A stretch of DNA of 64,000 nt. It comes from Polaromonas sp. (GTDB lineage Bacteria > Pseudomonadota > Gammaproteobacteria > Burkholderiales > Burkholderiaceae_C). Within the stretch, counting starts at the first letter, position 1, and each line of letters begins with the position of its first letter. The stretch covers positions 81,654 through 145,653 of the forward strand of contig NZ_JAUXUP010000042.1 in assembly GCF_030680935.1 (NCBI RefSeq). Direction: 5' to 3'. Positions 1 to 8,088 of the stretch are shown in pieces. The notes under the pieces were generated by a model. That model saw nothing but the letters and a program-made list of their open reading frames with translations. It did not search any database and had not been told where the DNA came from. Both the position numbers and the translations under genes were made by a program.

Positions 1-515
1 TGGCCGTCGTGGTGGCGGCGGTGCAACCGGCACTGCTTGATGCGTTGCTGTGGCCGCTGGTGTTCGGCGGCGTTGCGGCCTGCGCCTACAGCCTGCTCTT
101 CTTTCCGCGCGGTACTGCAGCGGCAGACAAACCGCACGGCCCGCCGGAAAACCAGGACATGGGCCGCGCCTTTAACCTGAAAACCGCGGTGTCCTTTGCA
201 GCCGTGGTCAGCGTCGTGCTGGTGGTGTCATCGGCCCTCAGCGATTGGCTGGGCGCGCGTGGCACCCTGCTGGCCGCTGGCGTGACCGGCCTGGCCGACG
301 CCCATGCGACCGCCGCCTCGGTGGCCTCGCTGGTGCAGGCCGGTAAGCTGCCGCTGAACGCGGCTCTCTGGCCCATCGTCGCAGGCCTGAGCACCAACTC
401 GCTGATGAAAGCTGCCGTGGCGTTCCACGCGGGCGGCAATGCCTACGCGGCGCGCATTGTCCCGGGGTTGGTGCTGGTCATCGCCGCGGTCTGGCTCGGC
501 GTGTGGATGGGATGA
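1..515 (+). CDS. DUF4010/MgtC-family membrane protein, C-terminal part
   Basis: The reading frame is open to the left edge, so the N-terminus lies outside the window. About 170 residues are visible, with at least three hydrophobic segments and a central stretch with the pattern FNLKTAVSFA and GLADAHATAASVASL. That pattern is typical of the C-terminal DUF4010 domain of MgtC/SapB-related inner-membrane proteins. The function of the family is not established; a transport or ion-homeostasis role is often assumed. The protein ends in a short hydrophobic helix (AAVWLGVWMG). tag starts 15 bp downstream on the same strand, which may be only chance proximity. Confidence 0.75.
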   Translation, partial: AVVVAAVQPALLDALLWPLVFGGVAACAYSLLFFPRGTAAADKPHGPPENQDMGRAFNLKTAVSFAAVVSVVLVVSSALSDWLGARGTLLAAGVTGLADAHATAASVASLVQAGKLPLNAALWPIVAGLSTNSLMKAAVAFHAGGNAYAARIVPGLVLVIAAVWLGVWMG

Positions 516-530
516 AAACTAGAATCTGGC

Positions 531-1175
531 ATGCCTGCTGATGCCACACCTTCCGGCCTTTATACCGACGAACCCGGCAGCACGCGCTGCGCCTGGTGCC
601 AGGCCACGCCGACCTACCGCCACTACCACGACACGGAGTGGGGCTTTCCGGTGGCCGACGAGCGCAGGCTCTTCGAGAAGATCTGTCTGGAAGGTTTTCA
701 GGCCGGCCTGAGCTGGCTGACCATCCTGAACAAGCGCGAAGCCTTTCGCAGCGCGTTCGCCAACTTCGATGCCGAGCAGGTGGCGCGTTTTGATGCTGTC
801 GACGTGCAGCGCCTGCTCGGCGATGCCGGCATCGTGCGTCACGCCGGCAAGATTGCATCAACCATCAACAATGCCCAGCGCGTGCTGGACCTGCGCCATG
901 AGTTTGGTTCGCTCGGGGCCTATGTCTGGCGGCTTGAACCGGATGCTGCGGGCCGGCCCGAACACATCACGCTGGAAGCCGTACGCGCCCTGCCCCATTC
1001 GCCCGCCTCGGCGGCACTGTCCAAAGACCTGAAGAAGCGCGGCTGGACCTTTGTCGGGCCAACCACGATGTACGCTTTCATGCAGGCCATGGGCCTGGTC
1101 AACGACCATCTGGAAGGCTGTGCCAGCCGCGAGCTGGCGCTGGCGGCGCGCGCCGCCTTCATGCCACCGGCTTGA
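531..1175 (+). CDS. tag: DNA-3-methyladenine glycosylase I
   Basis: A 214-residue base-excision repair enzyme that removes 3-methyladenine from alkylated DNA in the cytoplasm. The Tag family's zinc site is visible: Cys20 and His33 (in CAWC and YHDTEWG, spaced as Cys4/His17 of E. coli Tag) and the C-terminal His-x3-Cys in NDHLEGC. The conserved FEKICLEGFQAGLSWLTIL block is also present. Relative to the E. coli enzyme the N-terminus carries about 16 extra residues, so translation may start slightly later, although 531 is the first in-frame ATG. A copy of the dispersed repeat follows the stop codon. Confidence 0.93.
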   Translation: MPADATPSGLYTDEPGSTRCAWCQATPTYRHYHDTEWGFPVADERRLFEKICLEGFQAGLSWLTILNKREAFRSAFANFDAEQVARFDAVDVQRLLGDAGIVRHAGKIASTINNAQRVLDLRHEFGSLGAYVWRLEPDAAGRPEHITLEAVRALPHSPASAALSKDLKKRGWTFVGPTTMYAFMQAMGLVNDHLEGCASRELALAARAAFMPPA

Positions 1176-1186
1176 AGGCGGCATTC

Positions 1187-1240
1187 ATTGCTATGAAATG
1201 AATAGCTGCTTGTGCCCGTCGCCAAAGGGCTGCAGGCCTT
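1187..1240 (+). repeat. Dispersed ~55-bp palindromic repeat, copy 1
   Basis: Intergenic copy between the convergent tag and MATE genes. The pattern is GCTAT-N5-7-ATAGCTGCTTG, then GCCC-N8-AAGGGCTGCAGGCC. Both halves can fold (GCTAT/ATAGC and GCCC/GGGC). Eleven further copies or part-copies occur in the window. The T-rich end may also help to terminate transcription here. Confidence 0.75.
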
Positions 1241-1246
1241 TTTTAT

Positions 1247-2662
1247 TCAAATTTCGGCAGGCCGCATTCTTTTCAGCAAACCTGCCGTGCTGCGCGGCCA
1301 ACCAACGCCGCCAAACCACGCACCGCCAGCCACCGCCCACGCATTGAGCACGCCGTAGATCACCAGCGCCACGGCCTGCGCCAGAAAAACGCCGGCCAGA
1401 CCGCCGCCCCAGCGCAGGGCCAGCCAGCCACCCGTGATGGCCACCGCCAGCCGCGCCAGGTTGCCTAACACTGGCCAAAGCAACCGGCCGGCACCTTGCG
1501 ATGCAAAGTACAGCGCCAGGCCGATGCCGAAGAAACCATAGGCCGGCCCCACCACCCGCAGGTAAACACTTCCGGCTTCGATCATGGCCGGGTCGCTGTT
1601 GAACAGCGAGAGCCACGCACCGGGAAACGCGGCCGCCCACAGCCCAATAGCCTCCGTCATCGCAAACGCCATGACCGCGCCTGTCCAGGTGGCGCGCAGC
1701 GCCCGCTCATGCTGGCCCGCGCCCATGCAGGTGCCGACCATGGCGACCAGCGGGGCGCCAAAGCCGAACACCAGCGGCACCAGCAAATACTCGAGCCGCG
1801 AGGCCGTGCCGTAACCGGCAATCGCCGCCGTACCAAACCCACCGACCAGCGCGGTGGTGACGACTATGGCCAGATTGGTGGCCACCGTGGACACCGTGCC
1901 GACCAGGCCGACACGCAGGATGTCCTTGAACAGCACCCAGCGGAAGCGGATGTTGGCCAGCGACGGACGCAGCAGGCTTTTCGGCGACCACAGGTAGGCT
2001 GCCAGCACCAGGCTGCCCACCAGGTAATAGGCCAGCAGCGCAATGGCGCCGCCGGCGATACCCAGGCCGGGAATCGGCCCCCAGCCAAAAATCAGCAGCG
2101 GCGACAGCGGCAGCAGCACCAGCGCACCCAGCACTGTGACCTTGGCCGGCACCGCCATATTGCCGGTGCCGCGGATCACCGCCGAAAGCGTGTTGAAAAT
2201 CCAGACCAGCACCGCGCCTGCGAACACCCAGTTGGAATACACCAGGGCCGCTTCCAGCGCCCCGCCGGTGCCGCCCATCTGGACGTACAACCAGCGCCCG
2301 CCGCCCAGCACCACCACCGTGAAGAGCAGCGCAAAAACTGCGGCGATCACCAGGGCGTGTATCACCAACGCATCGGCGTCGCCGCGGCGCCGCGCGCCCA
2401 GTGCGCGTGCAATGGCCGAAGCAATGCCACCGCCCATGGCGCCGGCCGAGGTCATCTGCATCAGCATCACGACCGGAAACACCAGCGCCATGCCAGCCAG
2501 CGCGTCGGTACCCAGTTTGCCAACAAAGTAGGTTTCGATCAGGCCAACACCGGCCTGCGCCAGCATCACCAGCACATTGGGTGCAGACAGGCGCAGCAGC
2601 GTCGGGGCAATCGGCGCCTCCAGAAGAAGGCGGGTACGCTCATCCATCTCGCCGCTCATCAC
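1247..2662 (-). CDS. MATE family efflux transporter
   Basis: About 470 residues with roughly twelve hydrophobic helices in two repeated halves, as in MATE (MatE) drug/Na+ or H+ antiporters of the inner membrane. The first helix block (LLRLSAPNVLVMLAQAG, then IETYFVGKLGTDALAG) is characteristic of the NorM/DinF-like group. It starts at GTG 2662 or at ATG 2659, so it overlaps the stop codon of the preceding MFS gene and is very likely translationally coupled to it. With the MarR gene upstream this forms a three-gene efflux operon. The substrate is unknown. Confidence 0.88.
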   Translation of the reverse strand: MMSGEMDERTRLLLEAPIAPTLLRLSAPNVLVMLAQAGVGLIETYFVGKLGTDALAGMALVFPVVMLMQMTSAGAMGGGIASAIARALGARRRGDADALVIHALVIAAVFALLFTVVVLGGGRWLYVQMGGTGGALEAALVYSNWVFAGAVLVWIFNTLSAVIRGTGNMAVPAKVTVLGALVLLPLSPLLIFGWGPIPGLGIAGGAIALLAYYLVGSLVLAAYLWSPKSLLRPSLANIRFRWVLFKDILRVGLVGTVSTVATNLAIVVTTALVGGFGTAAIAGYGTASRLEYLLVPLVFGFGAPLVAMVGTCMGAGQHERALRATWTGAVMAFAMTEAIGLWAAAFPGAWLSLFNSDPAMIEAGSVYLRVVGPAYGFFGIGLALYFASQGAGRLLWPVLGNLARLAVAITGGWLALRWGGGLAGVFLAQAVALVIYGVLNAWAVAGGAWFGGVGWPRSTAGLLKRMRPAEI

Positions 2663-3909
2663 GCAGCCAGTCGGACAATGCGGGCCTCACGGATCGGCAG
2701 ATGCACCAGTGCCGCGCCGGCAGCCAGCACGATGTCGATGTACCAGACCCAGTCGTAGCTGCCGGTCGCCTCGAACACATAACCACCGAGGTAGGCCCCA
2801 AAGAACCCTCCGATCTGGTGAGTCAGCATCACGATGCCGAACAGCATGGCCATGTTGGCGGTACCGAACATCTTGGCGACCAGGCCCGCCGTCGGCGGCA
2901 CTGTCGACAGAAAGGTCACGCCCATGACAGCGGCAAAAATCAACATGACGGCTGGCGTTTTGGGCGCCAGCAAAAAGACCAGCACCGCGATGCCGCGCGT
3001 CGCATACAACAGCGCCAGCAATGACTTCATGCGCCAGCGGCCCACAGCCCAGCCCATGGCCAGGCTGCCCACGATGTTGAACAGGCCGATCATGGCCAGT
3101 GCCCAGCCACCGATCTCAGGCGGCAGACCACACGCGGCAACCACACCCGGCAGATGGGTTGCCAGGAAGGCGACGTGAAAACCACACACCAGAAAGCCAA
3201 GGCTCAGGTAGCGGTAACTGGGCGTCGCCAGCGCCTGGCTGATGGCCTCGCGTGCGCTCAGGGCCTTTGTTCCGGAGGCCGCTGCAGCCTGCGCTGCGAG
3301 CGCCTGCGAATTGCCCTTGAGCACCCACACCGCAGGCAAGGCCAGCAGCAAAAAGACACCGAGCCACTGCATCGCACTGGCCCAGCCAAGCGAGGCGGTC
3401 AGGCCAATGGCAATCGGCGCCATCGCAAACTGGCCGAAGGAGCCGCCCGCGTTGACGATGCCACTGGCAAAACCGCGTTTTTCCATCGGCACCAGCCGTG
3501 CGGTGGCGGCCATCAGCACCGAAGGGCCAGCCATGCCCGCACCGCCCGCGGCCAGCACGCCGATGGCAAGGATCAGGCCCGCGGTGCTGGTCATCAGCGG
3601 CGTGATGATGGTGCCAATGGCCACCAGCACCACACCCACAAAAATCACGCGGCCAGTGCCAATGCGATCAGCCACAGCGCCGGCAAAGGGCTGGGTCAGG
3701 CCCCACCAGAGCTGGCCAAAGGCAAACGCCAGGCTGATGCTGCCTATGCCCAGCGCGGTCGAAGTGTTGAGCGCCGACAGGAAAAGACCCATGGTCTGCC
3801 GCACGCCCATGGTCAAGGCAAAGGTACCGCCCGCTGCAAGCAGGACCAGCCACAGCACCGTGTTGTTCCTGCTTGCGGCAGGCGCTGCGGCGATGGTCGT
3901 GTCACTCAT
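2659..3909 (-). CDS. MFS transporter, multidrug/oxalate-formate-like
   Basis: A 416-residue major facilitator with about twelve transmembrane segments and a helix 2-3 loop (WGLTQPFAGAVADRIGTGR) that carries the family motif. I chose the ATG at 3909 because it overlaps the end of the MarR gene by 8 bp (ATG inside GATGAGTGA). The open frame runs further upstream, but that stretch lies inside the MarR gene. The next gene is a MATE pump, so one repressor appears to control two different exporter families. The substrate cannot be deduced from the sequence. Confidence 0.88.
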   Translation of the reverse strand: MSDTTIAAAPAASRNNTVLWLVLLAAGGTFALTMGVRQTMGLFLSALNTSTALGIGSISLAFAFGQLWWGLTQPFAGAVADRIGTGRVIFVGVVLVAIGTIITPLMTSTAGLILAIGVLAAGGAGMAGPSVLMAATARLVPMEKRGFASGIVNAGGSFGQFAMAPIAIGLTASLGWASAMQWLGVFLLLALPAVWVLKGNSQALAAQAAAASGTKALSAREAISQALATPSYRYLSLGFLVCGFHVAFLATHLPGVVAACGLPPEIGGWALAMIGLFNIVGSLAMGWAVGRWRMKSLLALLYATRGIAVLVFLLAPKTPAVMLIFAAVMGVTFLSTVPPTAGLVAKMFGTANMAMLFGIVMLTHQIGGFFGAYLGGYVFEATGSYDWVWYIDIVLAAGAALVHLPIREARIVRLAA

Positions 3910-4387
3910 CGTCGGCTCCAGGCAACGGGGAAAGGCGTTCCAGCGACGCATCAATCAGCGCGTGCAGGGCCAGTACCTGCTCCACGCCCAGGAGCTGGTT
4001 GATGCCCTCCTGCGCCACGCGCCAGCGGCGCTGCGCCTCGCTGCGTTTTTCACGGCCGCTGTCGGTGATGCTGACCAGCCGGCTGCGGCCGTCACTGCCC
4101 GCCTCCAGCGTCAGCCAACCCGCGTTTACCAAGGGCTTGAGATTGCGCGTCAGGGTAGAGGCATCTACTTTCATGGCGCGGGCCAGGTCGCCGGGGCGCA
4201 GCGGCCCGAGCTTGAATACATGCGACAGCAGTGAATACTGCGTGGTCTTGAGCCCGGTCTTTCCCACTTCTACATCGTAGTGCTGGGCAACGCGGCGCAA
4301 CAGCTGGCGCAGCTTGAAGTTGGTGCAGCCCTGCGGCCGGAGGTCGAGCGGCGCCGGCCTGGATGTTGCGGATGTGACAGTGTTCAT
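3902..4387 (-). CDS. MarR family transcriptional regulator of the efflux operon
   Basis: A 161-residue winged-helix regulator. The recognition region LRPGDLARAMKVDASTLTRNLKPLVNAGWL is followed by a wing with the conserved DGRSRLVSITDSG. The start at 4387 sits next to a perfect 14-bp palindrome (4394-4407) in the 50-bp gap to the divergent thioesterase gene. The usual MarR arrangement, repressing its own operon and the divergent gene until a ligand binds, is the simplest reading. The operon order is marR, MFS, MATE with overlapping ends. The inducer is unknown. Confidence 0.9.
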   Translation of the reverse strand: MNTVTSATSRPAPLDLRPQGCTNFKLRQLLRRVAQHYDVEVGKTGLKTTQYSLLSHVFKLGPLRPGDLARAMKVDASTLTRNLKPLVNAGWLTLEAGSDGRSRLVSITDSGREKRSEAQRRWRVAQEGINQLLGVEQVLALHALIDASLERLSPLPGADDE

Positions 4388-4393
4388 TATTTG

Positions 4394-4407
4394 ATTGTAG
4401 CTACAAT
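4394..4407. promoter_or_regulatory. Probable MarR operator
   Basis: A perfect inverted repeat ATTGTAG/CTACAAT lies centrally between marR and the divergent thioesterase gene. It is embedded in a weaker outer inverted repeat (TTGATT at 4391-4396 and AATCAA at 4420-4425). Size, symmetry and location fit a MarR dimer site that would block both divergent promoters. Confidence 0.65.
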
Positions 4408-4437
4408 TGTTGTATATGCAATCAAAGGAACTGAACA

Positions 4438-5001
4438 ATGACCCCGGAAGAAACACTGGCTTTGTGGACTGAGGAGCGCGAAGCTGTTGTCGCCCGCATG
4501 TTGGCCGGCGGCGGCAAGCCGGGCCAGGCCCGCCCCGAGATGGTAGCCGGCAAAACCGGGTTGGAGGTGCTGCAGGCCATGCTGGCGGGCGAGCTGCCCT
4601 TTCCCCACATCGCCGACACGCTGGACTTTTCGCTGGTCGAGGTGGCGCCTGGCAAAGCGGTCTTTCAGGGCACGCCACAACTCAAGCACTACAACCCGCT
4701 GGGCACGGTACACGGCGGCTGGTATGCCACGCTGCTGGACTCCGCGTTGGGCTGCGCAGTGCACACCATGATGCCCGCAGGCCGTGGCTACACAACAGCC
4801 GAGCTGGGCCTCAACATTGTGCGGGCGGCCTCACACCAAACGGGTCCGTTGCGTGCAATTGGTACGGTGATCCATTGCGGCCGCCAACTGGCGACAGCCG
4901 AGGCTCGCCTCGTCGGGCCCGACGGCAAGCTGTACGCGCATGCCACGACCACCTGTCTGGTGTTTGCCATGCCCACCGACAAGGCCGGTGGCAGCAACTA
5001 G
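4438..5001 (+). CDS. PaaI-like hotdog-fold thioesterase
   Basis: A 187-residue protein with a C-terminal 4HBT/PaaI-type hotdog domain. The signature NPLGTVHGGWYATLLDSALGC contains the HGG loop and the catalytic acidic residue of the PhaA/PaaI subclass, so hydrolysis of an acyl- or aryl-CoA is likely. The first ~50 residues are a less conserved helical extension. AAGGAA 8 bp before the ATG is a good ribosome site. It is divergent from the MarR efflux operon and shares its operator region. The TAG stop is formed at the edge of the inserted MITE-like element; without the element the stop would be TAA at the same place. Confidence 0.87.
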   Translation: MTPEETLALWTEEREAVVARMLAGGGKPGQARPEMVAGKTGLEVLQAMLAGELPFPHIADTLDFSLVEVAPGKAVFQGTPQLKHYNPLGTVHGGWYATLLDSALGCAVHTMMPAGRGYTTAELGLNIVRAASHQTGPLRAIGTVIHCGRQLATAEARLVGPDGKLYAHATTTCLVFAMPTDKAGGSN

Positions 5002-5267
5002 GGCCTGTTCACACTATTTATGCAAGATGCGTTGCGAGTCAAAAAGGCCATGCGCGAGGCGCAAAACGCAGCCGGGCTGACGCCCGGCAAGGCTTTGCAA
5101 CGCTGCGCATGGCCTTTTTGGCCGCAACCCGGAGGGAATATGGTTAAAACAACGCCACTCGTTGTTGCACTCCTAGCCCAGCCGCCCAGGCTGGGCGTCG
5201 TCGCGCGCCTGGATTGGCGCTGTTTTAATCATATTCGCACTTGCATAAATAGTGTGAACAGGCCCTA
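4999..5267. mobile_element. MITE-like palindromic element with 25-bp terminal inverted repeats and TA duplication
   Basis: Perfect 25-bp terminal inverted repeats beginning GGGCCTGTTCACAC (5001-5025 and 5241-5265) are flanked on both sides by TA. This suggests a 2-bp TA target duplication as made by IS630/Tc1-mariner-type transposases. The interior holds two stem-loops: a 16-bp perfect stem at 5040-5055/5105-5120, with a smaller GCCGGGC/GCCCGGC hairpin inside, and a 16-bp stem with one mismatch at 5136-5151/5221-5236. No coding capacity is apparent, so it is non-autonomous. It lies exactly at the thioesterase stop codon. Confidence 0.75.
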
Positions 5268-5274
5268 AGCTGCG

Positions 5275-6024
5275 TTAAACCGCCTGGCCAGCCAATGGCG
5301 TCGACTGCGTTCTGACCTGCTCGACGCGGCGGTTCACCAGGGCGGCAGCCAGCATCCACTTGGCGCGGCTCAGCCAGCCCAGGGCCAGGTCTGCGTGCTC
5401 TTTGTGGCTGTAAAAATGCTCAGGGTCATGGGCCACACCCCAGTCGTGCACCGGCATGCTGGTGGGGTCGGAATCGTGGTACTGCGCATGGGCGGCATGG
5501 CGGCCGTCCCAGAAATGCTGTCCGCGCACATGAACGCCGTAACCCAGAAGACTGCCCTGCTGCACCAGCAAGTCCGCCGCCCGGGTCTCCAGCAGGCTGT
5601 CGGCCACATAGGTATCGGTCTGAACCCAGCCGCCGTCCAGATACACCTCGCCCACCGCATGGGTGGTGGTGCTGTGGGGAGCATCAATGATTCCCTTGAG
5701 AAAAGTGCTGGGCAGACTGACAAAACGCAAGCGCGCCGGCACCCCGACCGAACGCAGCATGGCTACAAGCAGCGTGCCTTTGGTATGGCAGTCCCCTCGA
5801 CCCGCCCTCAGCACCGAAGCCGCAGTGACATGGTCAAAGCCCGCCACGCAGCCAAAAGGCATCGCCTTGATGAAGTCATGCACACACACGGCCTTCTGCA
5901 CATCGGTGGTCGCCAGTTGCGTGATACGTATGGCCTGGATTCTGAGCTTGGGATCGTCAAGGTCCAGCAGGCGGGTCGGTCGCAGCCATTCTTGCGGCTG
6001 GTCGTTTGGAAAAGGCAGGGTCAT
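5275..6024 (-). CDS. Transglutaminase-like domain protein
   Basis: About 249 residues with a transglutaminase-core (papain-like) domain. The catalytic Cys is in [20 protein letters not shown], the His in [13 protein letters not shown] and the Asp in QTDTY, in the usual order. No signal peptide or membrane helix is evident, so it is probably cytoplasmic. Bacterial members may be proteases or amidases; the substrate is unknown. The open frame could begin at TTG 6039, but I prefer ATG 6024 (MTLPFPND). It is convergent with the thioesterase gene across the MITE-like element. Confidence 0.75.
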   Translation of the reverse strand: MTLPFPNDQPQEWLRPTRLLDLDDPKLRIQAIRITQLATTDVQKAVCVHDFIKAMPFGCVAGFDHVTAASVLRAGRGDCHTKGTLLVAMLRSVGVPARLRFVSLPSTFLKGIIDAPHSTTTHAVGEVYLDGGWVQTDTYVADSLLETRAADLLVQQGSLLGYGVHVRGQHFWDGRHAAHAQYHDSDPTSMPVHDWGVAHDPEHFYSHKEHADLALGWLSRAKWMLAAALVNRRVEQVRTQSTPLAGQAV

Positions 6025-6181
6025 GAAGGGCCGGGGCAATTTGGATTCAGCGCATTATGCAGGTCACGCGAAGCCAGCCCTGGTACACAGTTGTATACAT
6101 GACACAGACTCAAGTTGCTGCGCGGAGTTGCCGGATTACCGCACAATGTGGCGCTGGTCAACCAGGACAAGGACATCCACC

Positions 6182-6592
6182 ATGAGGCTTTTGCACACCA
6201 TGCTGCGCGTTGGCAATCTGCAACGTGCGATTGATTTTTACACCCAGGTCCTCGGCATGAAACTGCTGCGCACCTCGGAAAATCCGGACTATAAATACAG
6301 CCTGGCCTTTGTCGGCTATGGCAACAACCCTGAGCATGCAGAGATCGAGCTGACCTGGAACTGGGACACCGACCACTACGACATGGGCACCGCCTACGGA
6401 CACATTGCCCTCGGTGTGCCCGACGCCTATGCCGCCTGTGAAAAGATCAAGGCAGCAGGCGGCAACGTCACGCGCGAGGCCGGGCCGGTCAAGGGCGGCA
6501 AAACCGTCATTGCGTTTGTCACCGACCCCGATGGATACAAGATAGAGCTGATCGAACGTGCCGAAGGCACGGTCGGCGCCGGGTTGCGCTAG
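6182..6592 (+). CDS. gloA: Lactoylglutathione lyase (glyoxalase I)
   Basis: A 136-residue metalloenzyme that isomerises the hemithioacetal of methylglyoxal and glutathione to S-lactoylglutathione. It starts [20 protein letters not shown], which supplies the first metal ligand (His5). The others are visible as the Glu in AEIELTWNW, the His in YGHIALGV and the Glu in GYKIELIE. Length and motifs match the short Ni-dependent bacterial form. The TetR gene starts 13 bp downstream, but the two functions are probably unrelated. Confidence 0.95.
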   Translation: MRLLHTMLRVGNLQRAIDFYTQVLGMKLLRTSENPDYKYSLAFVGYGNNPEHAEIELTWNWDTDHYDMGTAYGHIALGVPDAYAACEKIKAAGGNVTREAGPVKGGKTVIAFVTDPDGYKIELIERAEGTVGAGLR

Positions 6593-6605
6593 GAGCCTTC
6601 GTCGC

Positions 6606-7286
6606 ATGACACGGGCACATCCCAAAGCCGTCAAGGCGCCAGTCGGCCCTGCCGACAAAGTCCCGCGCAATACACGGCGTAGCCGGGAGCAGATGATGGC
6701 CGCCATCCACGCCGCAGCCATCGCCGAGTTCAGTGAAAACGGCCTCAAGGGCACCTCTACCCAGGCGATTGCCGCGCGCGCGGGATTGACCAAACCGCAA
6801 CTGCATTACTACATCCAGGGCAAGGAGGAGCTTTACGGCGAGCTACTGATGTCGGTGGTGTCCGACTGGAAGGGCATGTTTGCCGCCGACTCCAGCGATC
6901 CGGCCAAAGTGCTGGGCGACTATATCCGCTCCAAAATCCATGTCGCCTTCGACAAGCCAGAGGTCTCACGCATCTTCACACGCGAAGTGCTGGATGGCGG
7001 CCACAACCTCGAAAAATTCTGGCCCGACTCGCGCCGCCGCACGCGCCAGAAGGTAGCCGTGATCAATGAATGGATCGCTCGCGGCCTGATGAAACCGGTA
7101 GATCCCCACACCCTGCTGATGAGCATCTGGGCCATGACACAGTTTTATGCCGACTCAGCCGTCCAGGTGCAACAACTGCTGGAGCCACGCCAGCCTGCCT
7201 GGACGCCCGACCGGGACCGCCTGGTCAAGGAACTGACCACCCTGATCCTGCGCGGCTGCGGTATCAAGCTTCCACGCGAGACCTGA
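6606..7286 (+). CDS. TetR-family regulator, RutR-like
   Basis: A 226-residue protein with an N-terminal TetR HTH (IAEFSENGLKGTSTQAIAA, then GLTKPQLHYYI) and a C-terminal ligand domain containing FDKPEVSRIFTREVL. That block is typical of RutR, the uracil/thymine-responsive regulator of pyrimidine use in E. coli. It is the first gene before a long same-strand catabolic cluster. A palindrome with RutR-type half-sites lies 48 bp after its stop codon, ahead of the next gene. I infer that it controls that cluster in response to a pathway compound; the ligand is not known. Confidence 0.85.
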   Translation: MTRAHPKAVKAPVGPADKVPRNTRRSREQMMAAIHAAAIAEFSENGLKGTSTQAIAARAGLTKPQLHYYIQGKEELYGELLMSVVSDWKGMFAADSSDPAKVLGDYIRSKIHVAFDKPEVSRIFTREVLDGGHNLEKFWPDSRRRTRQKVAVINEWIARGLMKPVDPHTLLMSIWAMTQFYADSAVQVQQLLEPRQPAWTPDRDRLVKELTTLILRGCGIKLPRET

Positions 7287-7333
7287 CCCGACGCCCTTCC
7301 GGGGGTGCCCCTCTGGCATAACTTTTGCTAGAT

Positions 7334-7362
7334 TTGACCAATCGATCAGATTGATTGGTCAA
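7334..7362. promoter_or_regulatory. Palindrome with RutR-type half-sites ahead of the catabolic cluster
   Basis: Perfect 10-bp arms TTGACCAATC (7334-7343) and GATTGGTCAA (7353-7362) are separated by 9 bp. The outer seven bases, TTGACCA and TGGTCAA, are exactly the half-sites of the E. coli RutR box (TTGACCA-N2-TGGTCAA), although the spacing here is 15 rather than 2. The site lies between the RutR-like gene and the first catabolic gene, so it is a strong candidate operator. Confidence 0.65.
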
Positions 7363-7500
7363 CATTGAAAAACCATTCCGCCACACCCTTGTCGATTCCC
7401 TGCAGCCGCTGCCCAAATCGGGGCGTGACTGTAACAATCCGCCGCCCGATGATCCAGCGTGGTGCATGGCAGCACCGCGTTGACCTGAGCTAGAACGGCA

Positions 7501-8088
7501 ATGCACGTTCTGGTCGTCTATTGCCACCCGGTTGAAACCAGCTTTCATGCCGCGCTGCACCAGGAAGTGGTGAAAAACCTGTTGGCTGCCGGGCACACCG
7601 TCGATGACTGCGACCTGTACGCAGAAGGCTTCAACCCGGTGCTCTCGCGCGAGGAGCGCCTGGGTTACCACGAGGTGCCTTCCAACCAGTTGCCGCTGGC
7701 CGGGCATGTTGAGCGGCTGGCGCGCGCCGAAGCTATCGTGTTCTGCTTTCCCACCTGGTGTTTTGGCCTGCCGGCCATGCTCAAGGGTTATTTCGACCGA
7801 CTCTTCATGCCGGGCGTGGCATTTGACATCAGTGACCCGGCCAATGTGAAGCCCATGCTGACCCACATCAAGCGCATCTCGGCGGTGGTGACCTATGGTC
7901 GTCCGCGCTGGGTGGCCTGGTACATGGGCGATCCGCCGCGCAAGATCATCACGCGCTACATGCGGCGCCTGACCGGCAATGTGGCGCGGGTGGACTTTCA
8001 TGCGCACTACCACATGAATGTGGCGACCGAACCCCAGCTCAAACGTTTCATGCAGCGGGTCAGCGCAGCCATGGCAAGGTTTGCATGA
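7501..8088 (+). CDS. NAD(P)H dehydrogenase (quinone)-like flavodoxin-fold reductase
   Basis: A 195-residue flavodoxin_2-family protein (KefF/MdaB/NQO-like). It begins with the FMN-binding strand MHVLVVYCHP and has the second loop FCFPTWCFGLPAMLKGYFDR, typical of FMN/FAD quinone reductases. Such enzymes pass two electrons from NAD(P)H to quinones or other acceptors. It is the first gene of the putative N-heterocycle operon, and its stop overlaps the start of the amidohydrolase gene (ATGA). Whether it reduces a pathway intermediate or supplies electrons to the Rieske enzymes is unknown; the latter would be unusual because it has no iron-sulfur domain. Confidence 0.82.
   Translation: MHVLVVYCHPVETSFHAALHQEVVKNLLAAGHTVDDCDLYAEGFNPVLSREERLGYHEVPSNQLPLAGHVERLARAEAIVFCFPTWCFGLPAMLKGYFDRLFMPGVAFDISDPANVKPMLTHIKRISAVVTYGRPRWVAWYMGDPPRKIITRYMRRLTGNVARVDFHAHYHMNVATEPQLKRFMQRVSAAMARFA

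Noticed and set aside
1496..2758. A 420-codon plus-strand frame opposite the MATE gene
   Set aside because: It is a shadow frame with Arg/His/Gln-rich sequence. The MATE protein on the other strand has full helices and operon context.
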